Positions 18,542 to 27,816 of a stretch of 64,000 nt of DNA are shown here, piece after piece. Under the pieces are notes generated by a model. The model was not told where the DNA came from. It searched no databases and saw only the letters and a program-made list of their open reading frames with translations. Location of the stretch: NCBI GenBank assembly GCA_965218775.1, contig CBDCLS010000003.1, positions 992,001 through 1,056,000 on the forward strand, read 5' to 3'. Made by a program: the position numbers and the translations under genes. The first letter of the stretch is position 1, and every line of letters begins with the position of its first letter. Origin of the DNA: CAUZIZ01 sp965218775. Its GTDB lineage: Bacteria; Acidobacteriota; UBA6911; RPQK01; JAJDTT01.

Positions 18542-18833
18542 CCAGGGTTTCCGTATGTGTTTAGCGCCCTCCCTTGCTTTTGCCCGCGCCCGTGCCCTTG
18601 CCCGACTTCATCTTTCGGTCGTATCCAAGCCCTTGACCAGCCCGGTCTGCATTGACACGATTTCAGACAACCTCTTCTCCGCCCGCTGTACATCGTCATT
18701 GGCGGCAACGTGCAAGCGCCGCAAGATGTCCATGATGGCAGAGAAAGGCGAGACGATTGTCAGGAACAGGCACGGGCAAGGGCGCGGGCAAGGGGGAGAA
18801 GTCGCTAAACACGTACGGGTTTCCCAACCCTGG
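18542..18833. repeat. Large imperfect inverted repeat in a 615-bp intergenic gap
   Basis: The gap 18368-18983 has no convincing gene. Its arms at 18542-18604 and 18770-18833 are imperfect complements, sharing GTGTTTAGCG and a TTGCCCGCGCCC-type run, about 60 bp each with a spacer of about 165 bp. A dispersed repeat (18836-18893) follows, matching 2003-2060. A short minus-strand frame in the spacer (ending MDILRRLHVAANDD...) may be a relic but has no recognisable family. Confidence 0.5.
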
Positions 18834-18983
18834 GGAGCTCTCTCCTCGGAACTTGGCCTCATGCTCCTGAGGAGTGAAGTCGTTCGCGGCTCTGCCTGAC
18901 ATGGCTTCCTCAGACTGGCAGTCTGCCCCCTGGTGGCAGGCGTGGCCGCAGCTTCTTCCGGTACTACTACTGCTCACTGCTCA

Positions 18984-20090
18984 CTATTCAGCTTTGCGCT
19001 CGCGCCTGGGAAAGCGGTGATGCCAGGAGCAGCGCCCGCAGGTTGTCTTGCCGTACTGGTTGAAAATGCCGCCGTGTTGAAAGAGTTCGGGATGGCGGTC
19101 GTTGGCCTTGCAGAGCGGCCATTGCTGGCCTCCAGCTATGTGGTAGCCCGCGAAGGCAGGACAGTCCTCACGGATCAGGTCGTCATCTTTGCCCTCGGGC
19201 CATTCCGGTTCTAACGTCAGCTCTCGGGGACCCTGCCTCCAGGCCCCAAGCATCGCCGAAGCCTTGGCCAGGGCGTCGTCGACCAGCGCCCCTTCCTCCC
19301 GACTCGTTGGCCTGAGGACAAAGCAATAGGGGTCGTCAGCCATGATAGTGGCGATGAACTGGCGAAAAGTCTCAGCGCGGATCAGGCCTGAATCGCTTCG
19401 TCCCACCTTGCCCCTCGTCATGATTCCTGAGGCTTCGACGACTTCCTGCATGATCCCCGGGAAATCGTACTGAATCCGCTTCCCGGGGGCACAATAAGAG
19501 AGATGTCGCTCCTTGGGGTGAAGGTATCCCATGTAAGGGACCTGCAGCAGATCTTCGTAGTAGTGCCAGAGCGTAATCATGTTTACGCCGACTCCCAAGG
19601 TGACGATACAGCCGTCTAACTCCACCAGTTTCTCGAACGGGTTGGCCCGGCCGCACGGCGTCGGAGAGTGCCGCTGATCGCGCAGAACGTCTTCTGCTCC
19701 TGCGCCATTAGCCACCCAGGAATGGGTTGGATGGCAGCCTCGCAGTCTGCCTGGGCGCTTCAGAGCCGCGTTGGGGATGGCTCCCTCGTGGCTAGGCCAT
19801 TGACTGGGGCAAAAAGACTGGGGGCACGCTTGTTGGCAGTCCGGGAAGGACAGATGCTCGGTCCAGGCTCCTTCGGTAAAGGCAGGGGTCAGCAGCGTTC
19901 CCCCCGGACCCATGGTTTCCAGAAATGCCTCGACCACCGTGTCGGCGCCGCCCTCGACCCAGCCCAGACTGCTTAGCGAGCTGTGGAGCATGACGCAGTC
20001 GTCTCCCCTGACCCCCAGTGCCTTGAGGTCATGGACGAGGATGTCTCGGGTGATCGATCGCGGAATCGATACTGTAGAGTCGTCTCCCAA
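18984..20090 (-). CDS. AAC(3)-family N-acetyltransferase-like protein
   Basis: A 368-residue protein of the aminoglycoside 3-N-acetyltransferase / YokD fold. Diagnostic stretches are DDCVMLHSSLSSLGWVEGG (residues about 30-48), GGTLLTPAFTEG, HSWVANGAGAE and IVTLGVGVNMITLWHYYED. It is about 100 residues longer than classical AAC(3) enzymes, with an added C-terminal region rich in Cys, Trp and Arg. The likely start is TTG at 20090. Many environmental homologues act on unknown amines rather than on antibiotics, and its position among glycan genes fits acetylation of an amino sugar. A drug-resistance role should not be assumed. Confidence 0.8.
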   Translation of the reverse strand: MGDDSTVSIPRSITRDILVHDLKALGVRGDDCVMLHSSLSSLGWVEGGADTVVEAFLETMGPGGTLLTPAFTEGAWTEHLSFPDCQQACPQSFCPSQWPSHEGAIPNAALKRPGRLRGCHPTHSWVANGAGAEDVLRDQRHSPTPCGRANPFEKLVELDGCIVTLGVGVNMITLWHYYEDLLQVPYMGYLHPKERHLSYCAPGKRIQYDFPGIMQEVVEASGIMTRGKVGRSDSGLIRAETFRQFIATIMADDPYCFVLRPTSREEGALVDDALAKASAMLGAWRQGPRELTLEPEWPEGKDDDLIREDCPAFAGYHIAGGQQWPLCKANDRHPELFQHGGIFNQYGKTTCGRCSWHHRFPRRERKAE

Positions 20091-20162
20091 AGGCGCGCTC
20101 CGGGTCTTGTTTTTGCCGACCAGAGACCTTGCTCAGAGAAATGCCATGCGGAACCAGTCGAG

Positions 20163-20745
20163 CTAACCTGCGACTTGCGGCTTGTACTCGACGAGCAGCT
20201 CGACAGCCCGGACACGGACCGGTTGGTTCCGGTTGTGGCTTCGTTTCGTCAACGACAAGATTAGCTCGTTCTTCCCCTGCTGGGCCAGAACGTCCTCGAA
20301 GAGGAGTTGCTCGCCCTGGAACGCTCCCCTCAGTCGCGTCCCGTTCAATTGAACCCTCAGATCGTCGTCCCAGCGGCTGTATTCGGCCAGGGTCACTACC
20401 AGTTTCAGGGACTTCAACAAGCCGTCGCTTCGGGCCGACTCAAGGGCGTCCCCGATAAAAAGATGAAGGCTCTTCTCGTCCTTCTCGAGCATAGAAACAG
20501 GGAGTTGCATCTCGCCGCCCTCCTCCGGGAGACGCGCCTCCATGTCTCGAGTGATGTAGTAATGCTTGTTCTTCCGGGAGATGATCTCTGGATCTCCAAT
20601 CTCCTGCAAGATCTGGAACTCCTCGGGATTGAAGAGACGGTGCTGGGAGGCATCGATCAGGGAAGCCACCGTATTGTGATGCTGGATGCCGGTGGCGTGG
20701 CAGTCATAGTTGGGGTGAAACCAACGAGGTAGTTGAAGCCCCCAT
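20163..20745 (-). pseudogene. 5'-truncated GHL10-like hydrolase remnant
   Basis: Only the C-terminal third remains. In frame before the first Met, PNYDCHATG aligns with FNYDCHATG of the intact lipoprotein at 14899-16566. The rest (EEFQILQEIGDPEIISRKNKH, YSRWDDDLRVQLNG, VRVRAVELLVEY) parallels the C-terminal beta-sandwich of that protein. No start codon, signal or barrel precedes it, because the end of the DUF5666-type gene lies directly upstream. A deletion or recombination probably removed the 5' part. It may still be transcribed but should not yield an active enzyme. Confidence 0.75.
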
Positions 20746-22339
20746 ATGCCTTGCCCGGCTAATCTTCACCGACTTCTACTTCAAGGGAATCGCTGTCTCC
20801 ACCAACTGCTGCCGGCAAGCCCGCCCGAATCTTGGCTTTACCGTCCTGATTCTTGGCCTTGATCTCAACCTCCGCTTCATCCACGCCAGCCGCAAAAGAA
20901 ACCTGTGCTGGGAACTTGACAAACCGCCGAGCATCCCCTGGTGTCAGGATAGCCCTAAGATCAAAGGGAGCCGCAGGTTCTAGACGCAATTTCACCAGTG
21001 CGGTTTCGTTCGGGGCTAATTCGAGCTCGTCCTCGTCCCAGAAAATCGCCAATTCTTGCCCCTGAGCGATTCGAACCTCCACCTTTAGATCATCGCTTTC
21101 TTGCAGAACCCCTCCATCCCTGACCAGGTGTGCTCGAATCTTAGCTTCTCCCGATGAAATGGCCTGAATCTCAACCTCGGCGGACCGAGCTCCTTCGTCA
21201 AAATTGACTACAACTGGCAGAAACGAAGCTATATCTGCCCCACCTTTTTTAAATTTTAGCTCAGCCATTAGGCCTGCTGCTGCTTGTTGGTTCAGGGACA
21301 GCTGTGCGACCCGTATATCTCCCGGGGCCAGGTTGAGTTGACGAGGAACCCATTTCAGTTCAACTTCCTCATCCTCCTCATCGGGTTCCTCTTGTCTTCT
21401 CCTTTGGACCTCAACATCCAGTTCTACAATCAAGCCTCCCAATTCGACTGGCATTTGAACCGTGATCCGTGTTTCTCCCTCCTCGATATCTTTTGCAATC
21501 ACTTCAAAGAAACCCGTTTGGCGACCGGCTGGAATGAGCAACATCGAAACCAGAGGCTCCGCCACGGAAGTGTCTTCGGACTGGATGCTCAGCGCTACAT
21601 CCTCATCGAGTGGATTACGCAAGATCACCTCTACGCGGCGGGTCTGTTCGGGGCGCATCTTCAGCTTGTCGGGAGCGAGTTGCAGAAGCCTTTTGACGAG
21701 GATCTTGTCCCCCCTGACGGTCAGCTCTGGAGTGAGTGTCCCAATGACCCGGACAAGAGCTCCGACCACGAGGACTCCGTGAATTTTCGTATCCTCTCCA
21801 ATCTCGACGGCGACCGGTGAGGAGGGGATGCCTTCAATGGAAACGAAGATCGTGAGAGGGTCGATACTGGCCACAATCCCCTCCAAACTCACGCGCGCGA
21901 GTTCCTCCCCATCCATCCTTACTCGCACTCGGGAGGCGATCACTTGACCTTCTGATAGATTGCCCTCGACCCCTATGAATTGAGAAAGATCAAGATCATC
22001 AAACTGGAGGAGATTGTCGCCCGGACCCTTGATTTCGGCGGCTTCGGGCACTTGAATCATCAAACCGCGTACGGCGATCCTCCGGTTCATTTCATCGATA
22101 GCTGATATCTGCCCCCTCAGTTCCAACTCGACTGCGCTATTGGTCACTTCTATTTCCAGTGCAGCAATCCCCCCTTCGACAAATACGCCCTCCATGCGAA
22201 GGGTCATCCCCACCTCCAGCTCGTCCGCAGAAAGATCCTCCCCGCCATCACGAATTTCCGTGAGATTGGTAACACGCACCCCAATGCTAACGTTTGGCGT
22301 CAGGGCCATGGTCACGATGGCGGCCCCATCGTCTTGTCG

Positions 22340-23678
22340 AGTAGCGTAACTTCTTTTCTGTAAATTCTGGTCAGGCCTGGGTCGGAAAGACAGAGGTCTG
22401 GGACAGGATTCTCCAAAAACAGAAACGTCTATCTGGCAAGGAGAATCAAATGAACCCAGACCTGGAAAAGAGAGTACCACGGGAGATCCTGGCGGAGTTG
22501 ATCGAGGAAGGAACAGAAGCCTTTCGAGGAATCCTGGAGAAGCTGTTCAACGTGGCCATGCAGTTGGAAAGAAGCGAGTTTCTGGGAGCGGAAGCGTACG
22601 AGAGAACAGCCAGTCGGCGAGGCTATCGAAACGGATTCAAAGGCAAGCGGATTCAGACTCGAGTGGGAGAGCTGCACTTGGAGATTCCACAGGTGCGTGG
22701 GTTGAGGTTTTATCCCAAGTCGCTGGAGAGGGGTTGCCGTTCGGAGAAGGCCCTGAAGCTGGCCATTGCCGAGATGTATGTGATGGGAGTCTCGACGAGG
22801 AAAGTCACCGAGATCACGGAGCAGCTGTGTGGGTTGGAGATCTCGGCCACCCAGGTCTCGAGAGTGGCCGGGATGCTGGACGAAGAGCTGGAAGAGTTTC
22901 GAAGCCGGGAGCTGGGAGAGTATCCGATCGTGTATCTGGATGCCCACTACGAGAAGGTTCGAAGAGGCGGCAGGGTGCAGGACGTGGCCATCCTGAAAGC
23001 CATAGGAGTCAATCGTTTCGGAACGCGGGAGGTGTTGGGTCTGAGCACCAGGATCAGTGAAGCGGAGGTGCATTGGCGAGGGTTTCTGGGAGATCTGCAC
23101 AAGCGTGGACTGAGAGGGGTCGAGCTGTTTGTCAGTGACGATCACGAAGGACTGAAGGCGGCCAGGCGGGCAGTTTATCCGTCGGTGCCCTGGAACCGTT
23201 GTCAGTTTCACCTGAGTAAAAACGCCCAACAATATGCTCGCCGCAAAGAGGACAAGCCCCGCATCGCCCAGGCCATGCGGGACATTTTCGATGCCCCGTC
23301 TCGAGAAGATGCCGAGGAGCTCAAGGGTAAAGTCGTCAAGAAGTTCGAAAAGATTGCACCGGAGTTCGTGAGCTGGCTGGAAGAGAACGTGGATGAAGGG
23401 CTGACAGTGTTTGATTTTCCGAGGAGCTGGTGGCGAAGGATCCGAACCATCAACGGACTGGAGAGACTGCACCGGGAGATCCGGAGACGAACCCGGGTGG
23501 TGGGAATCTTTCCCCACGAAGCGTCGGCGCTGCGGCTCATCTCGGCTGTGCTTGCAGAGATACACGAGGAGTGGTTAACCGGCCGGCAATACCTGAACCT
23601 GGCCGGCTGGAAAACACAAGTGGAGCAATTCTTCCCTACAGGCCCTAAAGAAAATTACAGAAAAACGGTTGCTTAACC
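22340..23678 (+). mobile_element. IS256-family insertion sequence, copy 2
   Basis: The 1,339-bp element has the same ends as copy 1 but the opposite orientation. It is flanked by a perfect 8-bp target duplication, TCTTGTCG, at 22332-22339 and 23679-23686. The duplication differs from that of copy 1 (CATCTTTC), so the two copies inserted independently. The element lies inside the DUF5666-type gene. Confidence 0.95.
22450..23676 (+). CDS. IS256-family (mutator-type) transposase
   Basis: This 408-residue protein is identical to that of copy 1, with DDE residues Asp164, Asp230 and Glu338. A GGAGAATCAA site precedes the ATG. The stop (23674-23676) is 2 bp from the element end. The identity of the two proteins indicates recent transposition. 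Confidence 0.95.
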   Translation: MNPDLEKRVPREILAELIEEGTEAFRGILEKLFNVAMQLERSEFLGAEAYERTASRRGYRNGFKGKRIQTRVGELHLEIPQVRGLRFYPKSLERGCRSEKALKLAIAEMYVMGVSTRKVTEITEQLCGLEISATQVSRVAGMLDEELEEFRSRELGEYPIVYLDAHYEKVRRGGRVQDVAILKAIGVNRFGTREVLGLSTRISEAEVHWRGFLGDLHKRGLRGVELFVSDDHEGLKAARRAVYPSVPWNRCQFHLSKNAQQYARRKEDKPRIAQAMRDIFDAPSREDAEELKGKVVKKFEKIAPEFVSWLEENVDEGLTVFDFPRSWWRRIRTINGLERLHREIRRRTRVVGIFPHEASALRLISAVLAEIHEEWLTGRQYLNLAGWKTQVEQFFPTGPKENYRKTVA

Positions 23679-23822
23679 TCTTGTCGGTCGACCTCGACCA
23701 CCCTGGCCACAAATTCAACCTGCGATGAGGGAGCGAATAGAAGGACCGAAAGGAAACATTGTGGGATGAAGGGCAATAACTTCTTCATGGTTGCACTCTT
23801 CTAGCCTAAGCCTAGCCTCTTC

Positions 23823-24185
23823 TCAGATGCTTCGAACCATTTTTGGGTCCACTTGCTGGCTTCCATCAACACTGACTGAGAGTTTCGTGCTCTCTTGACA
23901 ATCACATATAGGCGGACGCACCGAGGGATCATACCAGCTCTGAGATGCGATGCCACCTTTGCACGCGTCGGGGCGGTCACGGCAAAGCGTGTCGAGGACT
24001 ACTACTAAAACGGTAAGCGCGGATGGTTTCGCCTGCACGAAAAGGGCGACAAGCGCCACGAGGGTGCCCGCACACCACAATGCGGGGTCCGAGTAGCAAT
24101 GGAAGAAATCCTGGCGTTGAATCGCGTCTCGCGGGTCCCTGAGGGCTCGGACCTTAGGGTTTGCGCGCGAGCCCTTAGCGTACAT
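23823..24185 (-). CDS. Possible small membrane protein (doubtful)
   Basis: A weakly supported frame of about 120 residues with one hydrophobic stretch (CAGTLVALVALFVQA followed by ALTVLVVVL) and several Cys residues. A start at 24185 (MYAKGSRANP) is guessed. No family is recognised and no clear ribosome site is seen. It fills most of the 547-bp gap between the DUF5666-type gene and the DUF805 gene and may be a chance frame. If it is not real, the gap holds nothing recognisable. Confidence 0.25.
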   Translation of the reverse strand: MYAKGSRANPKVRALRDPRDAIQRQDFFHCYSDPALWCAGTLVALVALFVQAKPSALTVLVVVLDTLCRDRPDACKGGIASQSWYDPSVRPPICDCQESTKLSVSVDGSQQVDPKMVRSI

Positions 24186-24336
24186 TTCTACAACAATCTG
24201 GTCGCTACCCCGAATAAGACTTTGCTGCGAGTGATCTGGAGATAATGTTGTCGAGGCGGCGCAGCCGCAAGCCACGACCTATGTTGAAGTAGACGCAAAC
24301 TCAGAATGCTGTCTATCGTTACTACGACACGACTCG

Positions 24337-24684
24337 CTATGCTTCCGCAGCCTTTGGGCTGGGGCCGTACTCATTCTCGCCCTGGCTGTCCTGCAACATG
24401 AAAACTAGGACAACAATGAGGCCGATAAGCGGGACCAAACCGATAAACAGCCACCAACCACTATGGTTAGTATCGTGAAGCCGTCTAACTGTCACCGCTA
24501 TGCTGGGAATCAGAACCCCTACCATATAAAGGGGTCCCAACACCCCAGTACCAGCAACGACGTCAATTGTTGTAAGAATTATGCCGATCAGAAAGTTCAA
24601 CAGGACAAAAAACCAATACTCCTTTCGCCTTGCTCGCCCACCAAACACTGCGTACTTTTTCAACACTCCGAGATACCAGTTCAT
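24337..24684 (-). CDS. DUF805 inner-membrane protein
   Basis: A 115-residue protein with the DUF805 signature: an amphipathic N-terminus MNWYLGVLKKYAVFGGRARR, the motif RKEYWFFVLLN, then three or four membrane helices and RRLHDTNHSGWW between the third and fourth. The biochemical role of the family is unknown. A GGGAG ribosome site precedes the start. It lies just outside the left end of the integrative element, so it is the chromosomal neighbour of the tRNA-Asp locus before integration. Confidence 0.92.
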   Translation of the reverse strand: MNWYLGVLKKYAVFGGRARRKEYWFFVLLNFLIGIILTTIDVVAGTGVLGPLYMVGVLIPSIAVTVRRLHDTNHSGWWLFIGLVPLIGLIVVLVFMLQDSQGENEYGPSPKAAEA

Positions 24685-24858
24685 GTTTTCTCCCTTCCTC
24701 GTGCGGTTAAGGCCTATTTCCCCTGCAAATTCGATTCGCAGGAACGACGGATGTCAGCTACGAGAAGACTAGCAAAACCGAACAGGAAAAGGAATGGGCA
24801 GCGCAACAATTTTCCTGTATGGGTTGTGGTTGAAGTTGTTGAAAAATCCGGAGAAATG

Positions 24859-24910
24859 TTGGCGGGACCGACGAGACTCGAACTCGCGACCTCCGGCGTG
24901 ACAGGCCGGC
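24859..24910 (-). repeat. attL: duplicated 3' end of tRNA-Asp
   Basis: These 52 bp are identical to 33350-33401 and comprise the tRNA-Asp sequence from the anticodon stem through the CCA end. The sequence beyond it (from 24911) does not continue as tRNA, so this is a partial copy and not a second tRNA gene. Confidence 0.93.
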
Positions 24911-24978
24911 AGTCAGAGTCCAATGTTTCAATGGTTTAGCTTTATTCTCAACAACTTAGAATTCACTCAGGGTGACAA

Positions 24979-24994
24979 GGGGTGACATGTGACG
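24979..24994. repeat. 16-bp inverted repeat unit, possible integrase arm site
   Basis: GGGGTGACATGTGACG here is the exact reverse complement of 32186-32201, located just before the integrase start. A second GGTGACA word lies at 24971. The two sites sit near opposite ends of the element, as arm-type sites for a tyrosine recombinase or excisionase would. The function is inferred from position only. Confidence 0.4.
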
Positions 24995-25694
24995 CCACCG
25001 TTACGCACCCTAGAGTGGCACACCTAGCGGCACAGTCGATCGAAGAGCGAAAGCTTCGTCAGATCTCGGCACCCAGATTCTCGATGGGTTTGCAGATCCA
25101 GCCGCAAAGACTCATCCGTCGTTCCCAATGACGGCGACATCGGAGCTGTCGAAGTGAAAAGGGGGCTCTTCTGCCAATGCGCCTTGTTTCATCATCTGCC
25201 CATCGTCGGCCTGCCCGTCGACTTTGGACTCGATACCTGATGCGTAAGGATTCGAAGTCCTAGGCGCAACAGTGCGATTTCCTACGGAACGTTAACAAAA
25301 CCAATCATTTCCCCGGATTTTTCGTCACCGGAGAGCGTGAAGGATTACGAAAGATTGAGCTTTGAAGCGGGCGAAAAGTGGGCGAGCACCCACCCGGCCA
25401 TCCGATATCCACCCCGATACTTCGGGGGATTCTCGGCAGGCCTGGGTTGCAGAACCCGATGTGGACGAGCTTTGCTACGATGCCAAGGATAAAACACGGC
25501 ATTCCAGGACACTCTGACGGTTTCTGGTGACGCTGGGACAGTGAAGAAGAACACCTGAAAAAACCGAGTGCTTCAGTGGTACGCGTACCACTGAGCGGGG
25601 ATGATGTTCTCCCGCTCCCCCACGGGCTCTCACCCACCAGATCCTAAATCTGTTGGGTGGGTGATCCGAATCTGTCCAAACCTAGGTAAAACAT

Positions 25695-27022
25695 CACTGC
25701 TGTCCGGTTTAGATTGTAGAGATCGTCTATAAGTTACATGGGTATATGCGACGAGGAAGGGGTGTGACGCATTTGAATTTTCGTGGCTTCTCCTTGGCCC
25801 CGTACCCAGACGGTCAGAGGCGTAGTCCAGTCTCTGGCCATGAACCCAAGACGAACGATTTTTGCCCAGCTGATGGAGGGGATTCACCGGGAACAGTTCC
25901 AGCGCTGTGTCGAGCGTTACGGAGGAGACCGCCGGGTGCGCCGCTTCTCGTGCCGGAACCAGTTTCTGGCCATGGCCTTCGCGCAGTTGACGTACCGGGA
26001 GAGCTTGCGGGACATCGAGGCCTGCCTGCGCTCCCGAAGCGAGCTGCTCTATTCGCTGGGATTTCGCGGGGAGGTGGCCCGCAGCACCCTGGCCGAAGCC
26101 AACGAAACACGGGACTGGCGTATCTACGCCGACTTGGCGCAGAAGCTCATTGTCAAAGCCAGACGCCTGTATGCCAACGAGCAACTCGGTCTGGAGCTGG
26201 GGGAGACAGTCTATGCCTTCGACTCGACCACCATCGACCTGTGCTTGAGCTTGTTTCCCTGGGCCCACTTTCGCAAGCGCAAGGGCGCCATCAAACTGCA
26301 CACCCTGCTGGACTTGCGGGGTCCGATCCCCACCGTCATCGAGATCACCCAGGGAAAGTGCCACGACGTCAACCTGTTGGATTCCCTCGTCATCGAGCCC
26401 GGTGCCTTTTACGTCATGGACCGGGGTTATCTCGACTTTGCTCGTCTGCATGTCGTTCATCAAGCTTGCGCCTACTTTGTGATTCGGGCCAAGAAGAATC
26501 TCCGCTTTACTCGCTACACCTCTCGACCCCGGTCCGATCAGCCCGGAGTTCGCAGCGATCACACCGGGCGCTTGGCCTTGCCAAAATCTCGGCAAGACTA
26601 TCCAGAGCACTTGCGAAGAGTTCGCTTCTTCGACGCTCCCACCAACAAATCTCTCGTCTTCCTGACGAACAATTTCACCCTTCCGGCCCTCAGCGTCGCC
26701 TCCCTCTACAAACTCCGCTGGCAGGTGGAGCTGTTCTTCAAGTGGATCAAGCAGCACCTGCGAATCAAGACCTTCTACGGCACCTCCGACAATGCCGTTC
26801 GCACCCAGATCTGGATTGCTGTCTGCGTTTACCTCCTCATCGCAATCCTGAAAAAGGAACTCAAGCTTCCCCAAAGTCTACACAGTATTCTGCAGGTTTT
26901 GAGCGTGACCGCATTCGAGAAAGTTCCCATTTATCAACTACTTATGAGACCTAGCTTGCAGGAAGCCCACAGTCCTAGCTCTAACCAGTTGACTCTATGG
27001 GACTTATAACCGGACACTAGTG
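25695..27022 (+). mobile_element. IS4-family insertion sequence
   Basis: The inverted ends share TGTCCGGTT (25701-25709, complement 27008-27016) and extend with two mismatches to CACT. They enclose a single transposase gene. The element is about 1.33 kb, normal for IS4. No clear target duplication was found at these boundaries, so the ends may be off by a few bases or flanking bases may have diverged. It lies inside the left part of the integrative element. Confidence 0.75.
25840..27009 (+). CDS. IS4-family transposase
   Basis: A 389-residue transposase starting at MNPRRTIFAQLMEG. DDE residues are visible: Asp in YAFDSTTIDL, Asp in YVMDRGYLDF and Glu in the Y-(2)-R-(3)-E-(6)-K motif YKLRWQVELFFKWIKQ. 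The N-terminal part (FAQLTYRESLRDIEACLRS) is the DUF4372-like DNA-binding region found in this IS4 subgroup. An overlapping plus-strand frame (25746-26954) is a shadow. The gene is full length and uninterrupted, unlike several genes of the host element. Confidence 0.93.
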   Translation: MNPRRTIFAQLMEGIHREQFQRCVERYGGDRRVRRFSCRNQFLAMAFAQLTYRESLRDIEACLRSRSELLYSLGFRGEVARSTLAEANETRDWRIYADLAQKLIVKARRLYANEQLGLELGETVYAFDSTTIDLCLSLFPWAHFRKRKGAIKLHTLLDLRGPIPTVIEITQGKCHDVNLLDSLVIEPGAFYVMDRGYLDFARLHVVHQACAYFVIRAKKNLRFTRYTSRPRSDQPGVRSDHTGRLALPKSRQDYPEHLRRVRFFDAPTNKSLVFLTNNFTLPALSVASLYKLRWQVELFFKWIKQHLRIKTFYGTSDNAVRTQIWIAVCVYLLIAILKKELKLPQSLHSILQVLSVTAFEKVPIYQLLMRPSLQEAHSPSSNQLTLWDL

Positions 27023-27059
27023 GTTTCAAATACAAAGAATTCTTGAGGATTTAAGGATA

Positions 27060-27446
27060 GTGACGACGGGGTTTGTCGAAGTCTCCAAGATCGTGGGTCT
27101 CTTCGACGATGAACAGGAGGAATTCATCTATCTCTGCGATCAAACTCCGGGCGCATGGTTCGATTTGCTTACAGGGTCAGATAGGCCAGATATAGGGCGC
27201 TACAGAGACCTATACCGGTTCGTAGAAAGGACTGGTGGTGACGACCTTGATCACCGTGACGGTATCGACCGGTTACATATTCGGATGGCTTTCTTGACCG
27301 TGCTCGCGTGGGGAATCGATGCTGCGGAGAAGGCTGCGCTGGCTGTGACAGTATCCAGCGGGCAGGCTTGGCCTCCATCCCTTCCCGCAGCTGGAGCGCA
27401 GGCAGGGATGGTCACATCCCAGAGCCCCCAGGCGAAGAAAGGGTAG
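27060..27446 (+). CDS. Hypothetical protein, 128 residues
   Basis: Starts with GTG at 27060 and encodes an acidic, soluble-looking protein (VSKIVGLFDDEQEEFIYLCD near the N-terminus, a hydrophobic patch RMAFLTVLAWGIDAAEK near residue 80). The last 30 residues are low-complexity. No family is recognised. It follows the IS4 element by 37 bp. Codon usage and acidic composition fit a real gene, but there is no homology evidence. Confidence 0.3.
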   Translation: MTTGFVEVSKIVGLFDDEQEEFIYLCDQTPGAWFDLLTGSDRPDIGRYRDLYRFVERTGGDDLDHRDGIDRLHIRMAFLTVLAWGIDAAEKAALAVTVSSGQAWPPSLPAAGAQAGMVTSQSPQAKKG

Positions 27447-27666
27447 GGGAGAATAGGGTAATTTCCGAATGAAGTTGAAGGTGCTCCAACTCCGGCCAGT
27501 TCGTGCCCCTGGAGCACCTGGCCCTTGCTGGTGGAGAACGACAAAGCCAAGAGCGCATCATCGTGCGCAGCGTCTGGAACGAGTCCTTCCCCGGCTTTGG
27601 CATCTCAGCCGGGGATCGCTTCGGCAACGACGGGGTAGTCGAACTGTCCGCCCTCTGGGGACCCGA

Positions 27667-27816
27667 ATGTCGAGTGCCGACGTCTCCCGTATAGAAAGCG
27701 GTCGCATGGTGCCCTACAGGGGTCACGCTCTGAGGCTTGCTAGGGTTCTTGACATCGAGCTTCCTGAATTACTCGAGGAAGTCCAACCCTCCTTCTCAAA
27801 GGAGCGAACGAGGTGA
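27667..27816 (+). pseudogene. XRE-type HTH regulator remnant
   Basis: The frame MSSADVSRIESGRMVPYRGHALRLARVL... matches the recognition helix and C-terminal part of Cro/CI-type (XRE) regulators (DVSRIESGRM, then ALRLARVLDI). The first two helices of the fold are absent from this frame. The upstream frames (27503-27694) are offset, suggesting a frameshift or deletion. It would have controlled the downstream replication genes, with its stop overlapping the start of the primase gene (27813). Confidence 0.5.

Larger units (their letters stand above)
20759..23788 (-). pseudogene. Exported DUF5666-type repeat protein, disrupted by IS256 copy 2
   Basis: The native start is at 23788 (MKKLLPFIPQCFLSVLLF..., a signal peptide). 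After 37 codons the frame is interrupted by an IS256-family element. Removing the element and one duplication restores ...VVEVDRQDDGAAIVTMALTPN... and gives a 560-residue protein. Residues about 60-250 contain DUF5666-like OB-fold units (ELRGQISAIDEMNRRIAVRG, SLEGIVASIDPLTIFVSIEG). The rest is beta-sandwich repeats, with a Glu/Arg-rich hinge (QRRRQEEPDEEDEEVELKW). Function unknown; exported DUF5666 proteins are often adhesive or structural. The distal part can be read from an ATG within the element, but without the signal. Confidence 0.85.

Noticed and set aside
18984..20090. An antibiotic-resistance determinant
   Set aside because: AAC(3)-like fold alone does not prove aminoglycoside activity, and the gene is chromosomal in a glycan cluster.
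312..23678. A composite transposon made of the two IS256 copies and the 20.7 kb between
   Set aside because: Each copy has its own different 8-bp target duplication, which a composite transposition unit would not show at its inner ends.
24859..24910. A second tRNA-Asp gene at the left end of the element
   Set aside because: Only the 3' half is present; the acceptor 5' strand and D arm are missing, so it is the att copy.
25746..26954. A long plus-strand frame overlapping the IS4 transposase
   Set aside because: It is in another frame and encodes Arg/Pro-rich low-complexity sequence without family features; it is a shadow.
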